Positions 35,094 through 46,298 of a DNA stretch of 64,000 bases are shown one piece after another; within the stretch, counting starts at the first letter, position 1, and each line of letters starts with the position of its first letter. Position numbers and translations under genes: made by a program. The DNA comes from Caprimulgus europaeus (lineage: Eukaryota; Chordata; Aves; Caprimulgiformes; Caprimulgidae). The stretch covers positions 73,513,474 through 73,577,473 of the forward strand of contig OU015528.1 of NCBI GenBank assembly GCA_907165065.1. Direction: 5' to 3'. The notes below the pieces were generated by a model that worked only from the letters and a program-made list of their open reading frames with translations, was not told the DNA's origin and ran no database searches.

Positions 35094-36478
35094 CCATCAG
35101 CCCAGAGGGATGTGCATCCTTGATTAAAAGAAATCTCTTGTACAGCCTCATAAACACAGATCCTCCTAATTACATATTGGCTATACCTCAAACATTGCCC
35201 ATTGTCTTAACATATGTTATTTGTTTACTTGCTTGTGATTAACCGCAATTCTTCCAAGAAGTGGATTTACAGGCCTGGAGTTATCAATGACGTATCTGTG
35301 AAATAGGTAAGAACCACCAGGCCATCCACCAGATAACTTTTAAGAGAAAATCCATTATTTCTCCCTGTCTGCCCTTCTTTTGCCATTTGTATTTGGTCTG
35401 GCTTTTCCATGTCTCAAACTTCTGTGCTCAGTCCCTACTCATGGGAATTAAATTACTGACTAAGAATTTCAACTCCAAGGTCAACATCTACCTTTTAGGC
35501 TACAGAGGCTGAAATGTGTGAAAGTCTGGTATTGGGAAGGCAAATCTGCAAATGAACATCTCCTGGAGACCAAAATGAGGATTGGAAGTGGAGGGAGACA
35601 ACATCAGTCCAATACAGGCACTGAAAATGTCTGGAGCTCAGAAAAAGGATGAAAAAAAATAGTGGTTCAGTATGTCCTCTCTCACAGCTCCTGGCTGTTT
35701 CCCGGAAAACAGTTGCTTTACTATTAGTTCATAGTACATATTTTCCCAGCAGTCTGGAACAGGGGTTAAAAAATGGAGCAGCCAAACATTCATTATTCCT
35801 ACCTATAATCATCAATGCCATGAAGCTTCATTTCTATTCTTTCACATCTTTTAAAGTACATCTCCATACACAATGCAGATTATATTATACAACGTATAAT
35901 CTCTGCCAGTCAAAATCAAAGATTTTTGCAATGCAGTTAGGAAGCTTTCATTTTGTCATTCCATTAATGTTTCTCAAAAAATATTTCCTAAGGTGACTGT
36001 ATAACACAAGGGACTACAACACCATAGTCTTTCATCTGTGTTTTACCCAGATAAACCCGGGATGGATACATTTTAATGTTAATACTTCTGGATAAGCTCA
36101 TTCATTGCAGTGCTACAAATGAAAACTGCGAGAATAAGAACAGTGTCTAATAGACCCTCTGCCAAGAAAGAAAAACACTTTCAGGCAGGCTATGGCATAC
36201 TGCTAAAACTGGTCACATAATGACTGCTCAGGAAGTGGTGCACAGTGAGAGCTCTGACTCTGAAGCAAACATCTGCAGGGGCTTAGGACCTTACTACTAC
36301 TCATTACCTGTCCTCTTATTAGTGACTACTGCTTTTAAAGCAGAAGCTACAGACTGGGATGTGTTCATGTCTCAGCACAGCCACATTAGCATAAATACAT
36401 ATTTATCCTTTGTTTATGCTGCTGTGACAGACTGGGTACTGCAGCACAGGGGAAGTAATGTCTGACAGAGAAAAACAT
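35094..36478. other. unique non-coding sequence
   Basis: No gene or assignable repeat seen. The 115-codon frame at 35649-35996 has no domain and an A/T-biased composition. Confidence 0.5.
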
Positions 36479-36930
36479 CTTTTTAACCACTGTAGTTAGC
36501 ATGGCCAGTAGTGATCTGCCAGGATCCAGAGGCTGATGTCCTCACACTCATTCCTGTTTCCAGAAAAAAGCTAGCAAGCACCACCAGCATGAGTGGGGTT
36601 CCTTCTGACACCCTCCCTGGAAGAAACCTATAGCACCATTGTTGGTGGTTTGTTTTTTGTTGTTTGTTTTTTGGGTTTTATTTTAATTTTGCACTACAGA
36701 ACATTACTGTGAGATTTTGATGATCCTTTCCACTCCATCTTCAGGCTCAGGCTGGCTCTAAGCATAAGGAATATTACCAAGGAAAACAGACTAATAAGGA
36801 TGAAGTAGCCATGGCCCCAGTGATTCTGGTGGTGCTGGCTTTTCCTTGGAAACAGGAACCAATGTGAGGATATCAGCCTCTGGATCCTGGCAGATGACCA
36901 CTTGCCATGCTAACCACAGTGGTTAAAAAG
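36479..36930. repeat. large imperfect inverted repeat, family unknown
   Basis: The left arm (36479-36598, 120 bp) and the right arm (36815-36930, 116 bp) are reverse complements with about 15 mismatches and one 4-base gap by eye, near 87% identity. The longest perfect block is ATCTGCCAGGATCCAGAGGCTGAT, 36514-36537, of which both arms carry all bases. The 216-bp spacer is partly T/G-rich (near 36645-36690). Arms begin CTTTTTAACCACTGT. Such a structure could be a foldback or MITE-like DNA transposon, two copies of one repeat in opposite orientation, or a locus able to transcribe a long hairpin. I recognise no terminal motif or target duplication that decides between these. Confidence 0.9.
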
Positions 36931-39900
36931 TATGATATTAGTTGGAAGCATTGAACTGCCATTAGTTGTATAAAAAGATACTCAGTTTATTCTTGGAGAA
37001 AGTGAATAGGAAGCAATCAAATGCCTCATGCTACCGTGGTTAATGACTCATGGTTTCTATCTGGTATATGCAAAGATGAATACAGAGAAAATAGGGATGG
37101 AGACAAGGACAGGTTACTCCATCCACAGGACATCCACAGGAGGTGAGACAGGGAGGACACAAAAAAGCTTTGGTAGCCTGACTTGCTGCTCCTGGTCAAA
37201 GTGTTTTGGAACTGTAATGCATATTGGTCTAAACGGTCATAAGGAGCAAACAATCCACTGACCTTTACATACATGTGATGGTCCCTGTGAGTTTCAGTTG
37301 ATAGCCAAAGTTGTGGCACAGCACTGTCCCAGCTCCCCCAAACTTGACATACATTGTTTTTTCTCTATTGTCTGCTCTTGACAGCTTTTCAATGGCTCCT
37401 GGTGGCAAGGGAGATATAACTTCAAAGCATTTTGTTTGCTTGAAGGGATAATAATGTTGATATGATCAGGGATAAAGCAATAGGCAGAGAAGCTGCCAAG
37501 AAAGCCCCACGTGCCCACGCACACATGAACTTTGTTGTCTTTCAGAGCCTTTATTTTCCTAGAATATGTCAGGAGGTTTTTTTTAGTAGAACATTAAAAT
37601 AATATTGCTCCAGGCAAAGAATAGGCACAGCAATAATGAAACCTGGCAAGTGGTGATGGCAAAAGGCAACACAGTGCATTACTTTATGAGAACATTTTAT
37701 CTTCTTTTTGTAAGTGAGAGGACGTAAGCAGAAGGACAAGGTAGAAACACATATATCTGTGAGAAAACATTTTCCAAGAGCCAGAGGAAAGAGTGAGAAA
37801 CCAGAATTTCCTGGGGAGAAGGAAGAGTCATATACAAAATCCAGTGTAGATTTGATGTGTGGTTTTAGGCTTGACATTAATATTTTCTAGTTCTGTTTGT
37901 TCCAGTGAAAAACTTCTTAAAGTGACATATGCAAACCCTGAAGGTTTCAAAACAGAGGACACATACACACACACACAGAGACGCAAAATGCCCTTTATCT
38001 AAATCCTAAAGATCACAGTCTTGTTAAGGTAGACTTGTGATTTTGGGGAACAGAAATCTTAACTTTTAAGTTCCTGAGATGCCTTGAGAGATAAATATCC
38101 CTACTCTTTGCAATTTATTCTAAATTTACTTTCAGTAAAATAAAGGAGAAATGTGAGTGAACTGCCCTATTGTCAGTTTTCAGTAGAGCATGGGTTAATA
38201 GAATAAATAATTGTGTAAATGTCTCCTTTTTTTTTCTGGCAAGAAGCTACCACAGATAACTATTGATCTGACTACCCTGTCCCCTAAATGGGTTCAGAAT
38301 GGATTTTAATTCCAGGTCTCCACCTGAGAGTTGAACTGCGAGTATAAATATTCAAAGTTTTTCAGTGATAAGGTAGTTCAGGAAAATATGATAAATTTGG
38401 GAGATAAAACCTATTAACATTGTTATATACTAAAACAAGGATTTCTGCATTTTCTGATCCAGAAGCTATCAAAAACTCGTCAAAGCAACTAATTTTGTTC
38501 AGTATTTATACATTCCATAAATATGTTTTATATGGGCCTAGATATGTCTGTATGTTCTGTTCAGAGAAATATGAGTAAAAAACAACAGACACAGGAAGCG
38601 TATTCATTTTAAGCAGCACTATTTTACCAAATTGATGTCTTCTTTTTTTGCCCTGCACTACTGAGAGAAGCTATACATATATACACAGTTGATCCTCTTA
38701 TGAATATTTTGACAAAGTTATCTGAGGTAAAATACAACTTCAGAAGCAGTGGTTTTTGTGCAGTGAGTACAAATACCTGGATATTACCTCCTTCTGTTCT
38801 TTAAAACTTTAAAAATTGTACTTGCAAAAAGTTTTGGAGGAAAAATGTGTTCTGAGCACCAGCTTCCTTGGGTACATTCCTGAACTCAGTGAGGAAGCTG
38901 GAAGATAAGCTAGACAACAAGAGAATTTTTTTTTGTCTACCATTGGAGTGCCAGGAAAATTAAAAGAGAGTCCCTCTCTATGTCCTCAGGTGAATTCTGG
39001 CAGTGGGAGAGGAGAAGTCGTGGTGAACTAGATGCATGTGTGACAAGGTATCTTCTGTGAAGCTTGAAGACTGGGATAAATGCCAGCAAGACTGTGAAGG
39101 ATGACGAACTGTTCTGAGACTACTACCACATCTTTTCAGCATCAAAACTCAAGTCATTATTTTGTCATTCCTGTTCCTTCTTATGTATCTTGTACATTAC
39201 TGATTGGAAGATGTTACTGGTTAATTGTTGAGGGGTTTAGATATGAGGGAGGCATCTGTGAAAAATAATAGGTTGCTCTCTGGTTCCTACAAGGATTTCA
39301 TGTAGCGCTAGGCAGGGCAAAAGATGTCCTCCCTGAGGTTCTAGGGTTTCAGACAAATCAGTCAAGGTAACAAAAACCTTGACTTCTCCACCCTGGTGAA
39401 TAAGAGGTGGGCAGGGAAGTGTTGCCAGGGAGGCTAACAGGCTGTCACTCTCCATCAAAGTGTCATCAACCATCCATGAATAAAACACTATTTCAAAATT
39501 TAAAATAAATGTCAGATTTTTATCAGTGTCTTAGCCTCTGAATCCATTCTGGTTTTACTCTCCTGCATAATCCCATTGAACAGTATTTGCTCCAAGAATA
39601 GGTCTCATTTCATTCTTTGTGATTTAGGGATATCATAATCTGTAAATTTATTATAGATTAAACTCTTAAGAAGAAATGTATGAATTTAAAAGTTCATACA
39701 TATTTAGTTTGAGGAGATTGAAAATGCAGTCTGAAAATTTATCAGTTAACTCCTTTCCACATCAGAGTGTTTAGATAATGAGTACAAAGTACAGTCCACA
39801 CTTCTCACTTCTCCTGATAAACAAATCAGATTTTCTGCATCAGGTAAATCCAATCCTCATTTTTGCTTCCTCTGAAACATCCAGGAACAGAAGATAAAGG

Positions 39901-41382
39901 AGAGGTTGCTGCTTGCTAGACCACTGATGAATAACAGACTCTGGAAGTCATAAAAATAAAGTCTTGTGCTGCATACAACCCTTCCCTTACCTTGCTAGCA
40001 GCTCTTGGTCCTGTAAGTAGTTCTTGCTGCTTTGAACCTCCGTGGCTGGAGGTTCATGTTGCCCTTAAGAGCAACCTTATGACTCAGATCACATTTTGTG
40101 TGACCCTAGTGTTTTGCAAATTTATGGGGCTGGCAAAAAGGACACAGACACCTACAGAATACTAGAAACAAACTTATTTTACTGTAGTTTAAAAGAGGGA
40201 AAAAATAAGTAAGGTACAGAGTTAAACAGGGTAATGCACCTAATCATTACTAAATAAGCAAAAGCACAGTCATTAAGAAGGAAGCATCACCAATTGCCCA
40301 AATACTTATCATCAGCAGCATCCTGTACATCAGCTGAGGAGCCTCATCACAGTGAAAGATTTGGAGAGCCTTTCCACAGCAACTGGGAAGTCTTACCCAA
40401 TGTGTCCATTCATAGGCGAGGTCTCCATCTTTGCCATGAGAGGGTCCTGTGTTTATACAATCTAACAAATGAATTACACAGACAGAAAGGTACAGTAACA
40501 TTTGGTGGGTAAGTTTCGCTTCCTGTATTTGGCCAGGATCTAAGATATGTCCGAGAAGCTCTTAATTTGGTATTCTGCACCTGGCTTTGAATAGTGGGAG
40601 TAAGTCTCACAGTCTTATTTCATGCTGATGTGATACAGGCTGGGAAAAGAATCTCATGGTCACATTTCATGCTACTATAATATAGGTTGAAAAGTTCACT
40701 CAAAAGTCAACTTTAATTTAAGGCTTATAATTTAAGCCTTTGTATATCACCTCTGTACTCAGAGGGGCTGCCCAGGGCAGCAGCCAGCACCAAAACAGCT
40801 CCACTTTCAGCTGCAGAGTGCGAACAGAAAATAAATTTAACAAGTACTGGATGAACTGGAAATAAATGCTCTTTAGAACACCTAATTTTCATACTATCAC
40901 CCACAGACCAATTAAAGCAGCAGCAGTACAGAGCATCACTGATACCACAGTAACTCAATGAGGCAAAACACAATTGCCTCTCCTGGAACCTCTGTGTTTT
41001 TCCAGGGGGAATTCAGACTCTGATCATTCACAGAATGATCAGCTTTATTTATCTTAGGAAGATTGAGAGAGTGCATCCAAGGTGTATCCATCTAACCTGT
41101 TTTCGACGTCTGCTTTAGGAAACAAAGAGTCCTTGCTGTGAAGTAATTACTGTATTCACTGAATGCAAATAGAGGTTTTTTAACTTTTTTGCCCCGGTTA
41201 ATCAGACAGATCCCAGCTCAGCTCAATGACAAAAAGTGGGCAAAAGAAGCCCAGGTGGAAGATGTCCTGAAAAGCTGGAATGTTCCAAGGGAGTACTCCA
41301 TGGGGATATGTCTCAGGTACCAAAGCATCTCTCTGCTCACTCTTCCCCACTTCACTCTCTTTTCATAGTGGTTTGTACTTCA
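36931..41382. other. mostly unique sequence, one LTR-like candidate
   Basis: No gene is supported over about 4.4 kb. 40080-40660 has features of a minus-strand LTR, including TATAAACACAGGACC when read on the minus strand near 40450-40464 and an AAACTTATTTTACTGTAG region near 40167, but I found no clear ends or target duplication. A short hairpin (CTGATCATT, 5-base loop) lies at 41019-41041. The 83-codon frame at 39237-39488 (minus) has no known domain. Confidence 0.4.
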
Positions 41383-41725
41383 AAGTCACAGACTAAGTCA
41401 GGTTGGTAGTCCCACTTCCTAGTCAAAGCAGAGCTTTGACAGACTTCTTAGCCTCTCTGGGCACCCTGTTTCAGCATCTGACGACCAGTGACAAAGTGTT
41501 TTCTGTGAACCTTGCAGGCTAAAATAAAAATCACCAGCAAAAACTTTTCCTTGTAACCAGGATTCTGCTTGCTGCCACTTTTGACAACTACTTCTCAAGC
41601 CTTTCATCATGCATCTCAGTACGTGGCTCCATCTTCTCTGTGAAACTTGTTTAAATTGTGGAAAACTGCAATTACATGTCCATGAGCTTTCTGTTCTCCA
41701 GGATACCTAACCTGGAACAAGCAAA
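41383..41725 (-). mobile_element. diverged CR1 LINE 3' fragment
   Basis: An older antisense CR1. AGTCACAGACTAAGTCAGG (41386 on) matches the 3' end, then AGCCTCTCTGGGCACCCTGT, a TGGCTCCATCTTCTCTGTGA block near 41624 and CTTTCTGTTCTCCAGGATAC near 41687 follow in CR1 order. Part of the 3' UTR is missing and about 40 bp between the blocks do not align. It is clearly more decayed than the neighbours at 43-52 kb. Confidence 0.78.
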
Positions 41726-43094
41726 AGGATACAATTTATCTGAGTGCACACAAATGTCTGTAGTGTATGTGTCAAATTGTCTCCACAAATGACAATTGGA
41801 GCCTAGGTTGATATGCTTATACATAGATGTCTATACTAGGTTTGTCTAATGTTAGGTGAAATGAGTCCTATCCCACTGTAGAGAGTGAATGGTCTGGGTA
41901 ATATATAGCACAAGTGCAAAAATTCAGGTGCTACTCTCATTGTGGTTTTCAAAAGCTGTTGAAGTGGGATTCACCCCACCTCACTCCAAATGTTTTCAGT
42001 GCATATGGCTAAATCAGAGCTGGTTTTCTGGACTCTTTTTATAATCATTGAACACAAATAGATGCTTCTAAAGTGTAATTTGTTGGACCTATTTTATCTG
42101 TCAAGAGATGATGAGAAGAGTGATGCTCCTTTAGTTGACAAAACAAAGGAGTCCAGACAACTCTCTCAGGTGTGTCTATGGACGACATATGTATCTAAAA
42201 TTAAGAGAGATTAATCCCAACACTGCATTTTTCTGTATCTTGTTATTGTCAGCATTAGGACTTTTATTAGTATTAATTCTAATTTGTTGAATGAACATAG
42301 TCTTAAAATTCCAGCACTGAGTTATCTGATTGTATATATGTGTCTGATTCAAAGCTCAGTGAAGCCACTGAAAGCCTCTGAAAGGGCACAGATGGGGTTT
42401 GGTTTCTACAGGTTGCTGAAATAATTGAATGGTTTGTATCCAAGTGGCATTTGTACCATGTACAAGTTGCAATTCATTACAGCCATATTAACATTCTGCA
42501 AAGACTCAGACAAAGTGACCTGGAGGGTTTTTTTGTCATCAGACCTTATTACAATGCAAATAAGCAGGTGTATTACTTAGACAATTCTACAAGACGGCCT
42601 CTTCATTCAATATGCTGATAATGATGTATTAGCCTTCATCTGTGCCTGCAATGGGTGATGCCATAGGCAGCATATGTTAACAAAAAAAAAAAAAAAAGTG
42701 GAAGGAAAACCACCAAATCTTCATAACAGACTATCTTTCATTCAGACTTCTAGGAAGAAAAGTTAAAAAAAAACAACAAACCAAAAGTCAAAGAATATTC
42801 ATTGAGAATGCAAACAGACAAATGGAGGAAATTCAGAGACACAATTCCCTGTGTAAAAGCAATTTGCATCCGTTTCCTTTGCAGACAGAGTCATTTCATT
42901 CTCTACTGCCACAGGCAGAGACTAAGTTTTCCATATGAAATAGATATGATAATACAGTTAAATAGTTTACAGACAAAAGTGAGCTAGATTTCAGTCATCT
43001 CAGAGCATGGGCAGAGGAATTCCAGGGCAGATCCAACAGAGCGTTGAAGACCTACCTACAGATTCATAGAAACATATGACTGAAAGACACCTTA
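41726..43094. other. unique non-coding sequence
   Basis: No gene is visible. GATTCATAGAAACATATGAC at 43061-43080, just before the next CR1, may be an extra degraded CR1 tail. Confidence 0.5.
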
Positions 43095-43290
43095 AGAATC
43101 ACAGAATCACAGAATGTCAGGGATTGGAAGGGACCTCGAAAGATCATCTAGTCCAATCCCCCTGCCGGAGCAGGAACACCTAGATGAGATCACACAGGAA
43201 GGCATCCAGGAGGGTCTTGAATGTCTCCAGAGAAGAAGACTCCACAACCTCCCTGGGCAGCCTGTTCCAGTGCTCTGTCACCCTCAGAGC
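43095..43290 (-). mobile_element. CR1 LINE 3' end fragment
   Basis: Tail octamers GAATCACAGAATCACAGAATG at 43095-43115, then the conserved 3' UTR through GGCAGCCTGTTCCAGTGCTC, ending near CCCTCAGAGC. It is about 195 bp and 5'-truncated, in antisense. Confidence 0.93.
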
Positions 43291-43648
43291 TCAAAGGCTG
43301 GCAATTTTGTATGGACAGTATGACAACTTGTACCTTATTTCCCCAAAATCTGTGTTTAAGAGTACTGGTAAATTTTCTGAATGTGGAACTTCTATATCTC
43401 TCAAACAGGTCTTTTAAAGTACCCATGCTCCAAACACCCAGTTTGTCAGCCCCTACTATGAAATATCCAATGTCTATCACTTTGTGGCACTTGTGCTTGT
43501 AAACATAGGACGAAACTGAGGCAAGGGTGAAACCCTAAACCAGCCTAACAAGGCTATAACCAGCTTGTAAAAAGATAGGATGCAATGAAGAGGAAGAGAT
43601 GATACACTGACTGAAGTGCTTGGAATACATTAGTTTCTTTCTCCTTCA
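43291..43648. other. unique non-coding sequence between CR1 and LTR
   Basis: Nothing recognisable in about 360 bp. Confidence 0.5.
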
Positions 43649-44213
43649 TGGTGGGTTGACCCTGGCTGGATGCCAGATGTCCACCACTCTGTCACCCCCC
43701 TCCTCAGCAACATGGGGAGGGGAGAAAATAAGATGGAACACAAAAAAACCCAAACTCGTGGGTCGAGACAGTTTAACAGAAGGAAAGCAAATCTGTGCAC
43801 ACAGAAGCAAAATAACAAAATATTTATTGTCTATTTCCCATCAGCAGGTGATGTTTGGTCACTTCCTGGGAAGCAGGGTTTCATATGTGTTGCAGTTCCC
43901 AGAGGACAAATGGAAGTAACGAGTGCCTCGCATTCCCCCTCCTTTCTCCTTGCTTTTATTTCTGAGCAGACGTCACATGGTATGAAATATCCCTTTGGTC
44001 AGTTTGGGTCAGCTATCCTGGCAGTGTCCCCTCCCAAGACCTTCCCCACCCCCAGCATACTTGGGGGAAACAGCCTTGGTGCTGTGCAAACACTTCTGAG
44101 CAGTAACCGAAACACTGGTGTGTTATCAACACCTTTCTAGCTACTAATACAAAACACAGCACTCTGAGGGCTGCATGGGGAAAATAACCTCCATCCCAGC
44201 CAGACCCAATACA
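43649..44213 (-). mobile_element. solo LTR, apparent mosaic of two LTR families
   Basis: In element orientation it starts TGTATTGGGTCTGGCTGGGA at 44213 and ends in CAACCCACCA at 43649, about 565 bp. The first ~130 bases resemble the LTR at 52001-52652 (shared GTGCTGTGTTTTG, GTTGATAACA and GTGTTT-GTTRCTG blocks). The last ~120 bases resemble the end of the LTR at 34011-35088 (GCATCTGGCATCCAGCCAGG and GTGGGT-GAG regions). No clear target duplication was found (CTTCA left, CCATA right). No internal viral genes; the 156-codon plus-strand frame at 43670-44140 is incidental. Confidence 0.85.
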
Positions 44214-44802
44214 CCATAATATTCATAATTCTTCTGAAGGAAACATTTAGACTTTGTGTTTCAGTCTGTCATCTTTAACTAATGGTAATAAGCTACTATA
44301 TGGCATGTACATATGGGGCACATATTACCATGAAGACATATTCTGTGGTTGTAAGGGACAGCAACATGTAAATACCTCCTATAGATGCTACCACTATTGC
44401 ACACAGGAAGGACACAAAGCAAATACACACTAAACAGAAAGAAAAGGAGATGTGAAAACCTAAGTCAGGATATTTGACATTTTTTTTTCTTTTTCTTTTT
44501 TTTTTTCTCTTTTGCAAATGTGAGTAGGTAAGAAACACTCAATTCACTTGCTTTGGAAAGAAGAGGATTTCAAGCCCAGAATAAGGTCTCTGAACTGTCT
44601 TATGGTTAAGGCATTTAGACAAAGTATTTACTGCAACTGAATACTCAGGTATTACTACTGAAGCCTCAGATCTACAGAAGTCAAAACGATGAGCCTCCTG
44701 GTTTTTTCTGGCGTGAAACTTCAGTCGTACCATTCAAATAAAGTAAATTTTCTCCGTATCTCTTTCCCTCTCACTCTCCTTCCTTATGTCCCACTGTCTC
44801 TC
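44214..44802. other. non-coding, pyrimidine-rich at the right end
   Basis: No gene. T/C-rich blocks at 44480-44513 and 44755-44802 lead into the CCTT array. Confidence 0.5.
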
Positions 44803-44934
44803 CCTTCCTTCCTTCCTTCCTTCCTTCCTTCCTTCCTTCCTTCCTTCCTTCCTTCCTTCCTTCCTTCCTTCCTTCCTTCCTTCCTTCCTTCCTTCCTTCC
44901 TTCCTTCCTTCCTTCCTTCCTTCCTTCCTTCCTT
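44803..44934. repeat. perfect (CCTT)33 microsatellite
   Basis: 132 bp of uninterrupted CCTT on the plus strand (AAGG on the minus), 33 units by count, flanked by imperfect CT-rich sequence to about 44950. It generates artificial Ser-Phe-Leu-Pro and Lys-Glu-Gly-Arg repeat frames on the two strands. Its purity suggests recent length change. Confidence 0.97.
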
Positions 44935-45831
44935 TCTTCTTTCTCTCTTTTATAAAATAAGTATCCATGACTATCATAACAGAATGCTTTAAAAATATTG
45001 ATATATGCATTCACAGAACATCTTGGGAGTTGTAACATTAACCTCAGGGGGAGATCTAAGGAGCTTCTGGTCTGTTGTCACAGGAGTCAGATAATGAATA
45101 TTCTGACCAGGAAGTCTTAGTTGATACCATCCCACTGCTGGTGCACCATCATGGTAGCAATCAGCAATTGTACTTCGACATGCCTCACAACAGAAGGATC
45201 CTCCAAGAAGTCAGGCACGGTAGACAACTGTTTAATCTTCTTTGCATTCATGGTGTCTACATCAAAGGCCCACTAGTACCCTCTGAGTCTTGGAAACAAA
45301 CTCTTCTGAGGGACCCTATGCCATAATACATGGACTCACCCAGCTGGGCACAGTAGGGTGCTTCTGCCAGTTGTCTTCTGGTAGATTCCAATATAGAAAA
45401 CTATGTTATTCAATAAAAGAAGAGTAATTATCAACACTAAAATAAAAAATGCCTCCAGACTTGGGGCAATCTAAAATAAAGATGCCAAGGGCCTAGTAAT
45501 ACTTTTTTTTTTTTTTTTTTCCCTCACAGAACCAGCTTTACATGTGAGTTTAAATGGTCAAAGCACAGTCCTTATCAGCTTCAGTTATAACACCATCTAC
45601 TGTGACCAGTAAATACTCATCTCCTCCACAAAAGAATAAAAAATACTTCTAGTCTTTAGTTGAAAAAATGAAGTGATAAACATGTGCAAAGATGTAAAAA
45701 GATGTGATTAAGGTTGAGATACCCTTTCTTTAATTCATCCACCTTAAAGGTAAGAGTTTAGTCTAAGCAAGCCGAGTAACCTTACTACAGTACACTGGGG
45801 ACAAAGGTACCTCTCACACATAATTTGTTAT
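44935..45831. other. unassigned sequence with an exon-like open stretch
   Basis: 45060-45326 is open for about 88 codons. It follows TCTGTTGTCACAG at 45071-45083, which resembles a splice acceptor, and ends at TAA. The translation has no domain or similarity I know. A T18 run lies at 45503-45520. I do not annotate a gene. Confidence 0.35.
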
Positions 45832-46298
45832 ATCACAGAATGTTGGGGGTTGGAAGGAACCTCAGGAGACCTGCCAAAGCAGGTTTCCTACAGCAGGTTG
45901 CACAGGGATGCATCCAGGCAGGTTTTGAACATCTCCAGAGATGGAGACTCCACAACCTCTCTGGGCAGCCTGTCCCAGGGCTCTGTCACCCACACAGTAT
46001 AGAAGTTTTTCCTTAGATTTGTATGGAACTTTCGATGTTCCAGTTTTTGCCCATTGCCCCTTGTCCTGTCACTGGGTACTACTGAAAAGAGCCCAGCCCC
46101 ATCCATTTAGCCCCCACACTTCAGGTATTTATAGACATTGATAAGATCCCCTTTCTGTCTTCTCTTATCCAGGCTGAAGATTCCCAGCTCTCTCAGCCTT
46201 TCCTTGTAAGGCAGATGCTCCAGGCCCCTCATCATCTTTGTGGCCCTCCGTTGGACTCTCTCTCTCTCTCTAGAAGATCCCTGTCACTCTTGAACTCT
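45832..46298 (-). mobile_element. CR1 LINE 3' fragment with internal CT repeat
   Basis: About 465 bp, antisense. It starts at TATCACAGAATG, passes the GAGACTCCACAACCTCTCTG and CCATTGCCCCTTGTCCTGTC blocks, reaches the TCAGCCTTTCCTTGTAAGGC block and the RT C-terminal GGCCCTCCGTTGGACTC block. There a CT run replaces or expands the normal CR1 sequence, and CR1 seems to continue briefly to CTTGAACT near 46298. The 72-codon minus frame at 45888-46106 is the end of ORF2. Confidence 0.93.
46256..46271. repeat. (CT)8 inside CR1
   Basis: Eight CT units within the conserved ORF2 C-terminal region of the surrounding CR1, where other copies have CTCTCCAG-like sequence. Confidence 0.9.

Noticed and set aside
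43670-44140. 156-codon plus-strand open frame
   Set aside because: It is antisense to, and wholly within, the solo LTR at 43649-44213; no domain is visible.
44689-45038. Repetitive Pro-Ser-Phe-Leu and Lys-Glu-Gly-Arg frames on both strands
   Set aside because: They are translations of the (CCTT)33 microsatellite in several frames.
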